From Streptomyces sp. col6 (lineage in GTDB: Bacteria; Actinomycetota; Actinomycetes; Streptomycetales; Streptomycetaceae), in assembly GCF_008042035.1 (NCBI RefSeq), contig NZ_RDBL01000013.1, positions 391,295 through 429,256 on the forward strand: a DNA stretch of 37,962 nucleotides. Reading direction: 5' to 3'. The notes under the pieces are model-generated. The model made no database searches. It had not been told where the DNA came from and saw only the letters and a program-made list of their open reading frames with translations. Numbering within the stretch: position 1 is the first letter of the stretch; each line of letters starts with the position of its first letter. Position numbers and translations under genes: made by a program. This document shows positions 37,070 to 37,962 of this stretch, piece by piece.

Positions 37070-37837
37070 TCAACTCGCGCGCCGGACGGCGACCCCGCCG
37101 TTGTCGCTGTGGGCCTTCACCACGTGCCGGCTGTCGTCGCTGCGCGGCACCTTCACGTCGACGTGCCCGTTGTCGGCCGACGCGGAAACGGCGTACGAGG
37201 TGGTCCCGGCGGGCAGGTCGATGGAGATGCGCCCGTTGTCGCTGACGGTGTCCACGAGATCCGGGACGCGGTCGAGATCGAGCTCCACGGACCCGTTGTC
37301 CGACCGCGCCACCACGGACCGCGCGGAGACGCGCTCGCCCCGGACGGACCCGTTGTCGCTCTTGAGCTCCAGGGGGCCGCTGACGTCCCGGACGACGACT
37401 CCGCCGTTGTCGGAGTAGAGCTTGAGCGGCGTATTGAACCTGGACGCGGTGATCTTCCCGTTGTCCGCGTCCACGGTCAGCGCGAGCCCGCGGGGCACCT
37501 TCACCTCGTGCCGCGCCTCGCAGTTGCTGATCATCGCCGAGCACTTCACCCGGAGCGTGAGCGTGTCCCCCTCCAGCTTCCACACGGGGTCCGGCCCGCT
37601 CCCGAGCACGACCCACCCGTCGACCCTCCGGGTCACCTCGATCTCGTCCACATCGGCGGGGACGACATCGACGACGGAGTTCTCCGCGTCGATGGTCAGC
37701 GCCTTCCCGCTGTACGCGAACGACTTGTGCTCGGCGGGCGCGTCCTCCACGTCCGTGCTCCCGCACCCGGTGAGCGCCGCGACGAGCAGAACGGTGCCCC
37801 CGACAGCCACGAGAGCGCTGCGATTACGGATGGTCAT
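37070..37837 (-). CDS. DUF4097-type lipoprotein with DNG repeats
   Basis: A 255-aa lipoprotein. The signal peptide ends in the lipobox LTGC with Cys25, so it is anchored outside the membrane. The mature part has a short strand region (37-120) and then seven turns, each marked by a DNG tripeptide (ADNGKITA, SDNGGVVV, SDNGSVRG, SDNGSVEL, SDNGRISI, ADNGHVDV, SDNGGVAV). These are spaced about 18-25 residues, the pattern of a right-handed beta-helix or adhesin-like fold. One Cys pair (KCSAMISNCE) may form a disulfide. Function unknown. The ATG at 37837 has GGGGGA about 10 nt upstream; TACCGT (37884-37879) is a candidate -10. Confidence 0.82.
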   Translation of the reverse strand: MTIRNRSALVAVGGTVLLVAALTGCGSTDVEDAPAEHKSFAYSGKALTIDAENSVVDVVPADVDEIEVTRRVDGWVVLGSGPDPVWKLEGDTLTLRVKCSAMISNCEARHEVKVPRGLALTVDADNGKITASRFNTPLKLYSDNGGVVVRDVSGPLELKSDNGSVRGERVSARSVVARSDNGSVELDLDRVPDLVDTVSDNGRISIDLPAGTTSYAVSASADNGHVDVKVPRSDDSRHVVKAHSDNGGVAVRRAS

Positions 37838-37962
37838 GGTGATCAGGTCCCCCTGGGCCGGTGCTGCGATGTGCCCCCACGGTAGGCAACTCCCCGCCAC
37901 GAGGACGATCCGGACGGCTACCGTCTCGGGGGTGGGGCTATCCCCCGTACGCCCCCGGCCCG

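Noticed and set aside
37160..37480. Regularly spaced repeats that could suggest a CRISPR array
   Set aside because: They are degenerate codons for DNG units inside a continuous coding frame, with no identical repeats or unique spacers.

Overview
The window is high-GC DNA with GTG starts, short gaps and third-position GC bias. It carries the fabD-fabH-acpP-fabF cluster next to a FasR-type regulator, and an aceE - DUF3052 - ahpE neighbourhood followed by ter-family genes. Together these point to the chromosome core of a Streptomyces or a very close relative. No phage, IS element, CRISPR array, rRNA or tRNA gene was recognised.

Layout. 1-5.1 kb: type II fatty acid synthase operon on the minus strand (fabD, fabH, acpP, fabF) with its PucR-family regulator fasR directly upstream. 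5.2-13.0 kb: mixed accessory metabolism. It holds a pirin, a small membrane protein, a GNAT acetyltransferase, a Tat-exported phospholipase C, a beta-lactamase-fold serine hydrolase, a merR-aldo/keto reductase pair, a VOC protein and an exported alpha/beta hydrolase. 13.2-17.4 kb: a LuxR/NarL two-component system transcribed behind a DUF4429/SHOCT gene, bracketed by two paralogous DUF1023-type hydrolases. 17.6-20.6 kb: a divergent TetR / DHA2 drug efflux pair and a secreted I36-like peptidase-inhibitor protein. 20.6-25.0 kb: aceE (pyruvate dehydrogenase E1), a 537-bp divergent intergenic region, DUF3052 and an AhpE-type peroxiredoxin.

25.1-34.2 kb is the most interesting part, a Ter stress-response cluster. 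It has two tandem TerD proteins, a DUF475/TerC-like membrane protein, a TerA-like protein and a divergent TerD protein with a proline/tyrosine-rich tail. These are followed by an HpcH/HpaI (CitE-like) aldolase, an unusual phosphoribosyltransferase-TRSP-StiP fusion and a HAD phosphatase. Published comparative genomics proposes that this enzyme set makes a nucleoside-like metabolite. The divergent TerD gene contains a perfect 95-bp inverted repeat around a 104-bp spacer, wholly inside the reading frame. Inverting the spacer would still leave the frame open. This is the strongest candidate for something undescribed.

34.2-37.9 kb: an O-methyltransferase, an FmdB-type zinc ribbon with a Cys-rich tail, a membrane-anchored coiled-coil protein and a DUF4097 lipoprotein built from DNG repeats.

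Across the window about eleven genes have a TANNNT hexamer 5-8 nt before the start codon, and most of these lack a Shine-Dalgarno sequence. They are probably leaderless. Other genes (acpP, DUF3052, VOC, both terD) have strong ribosome binding sites.
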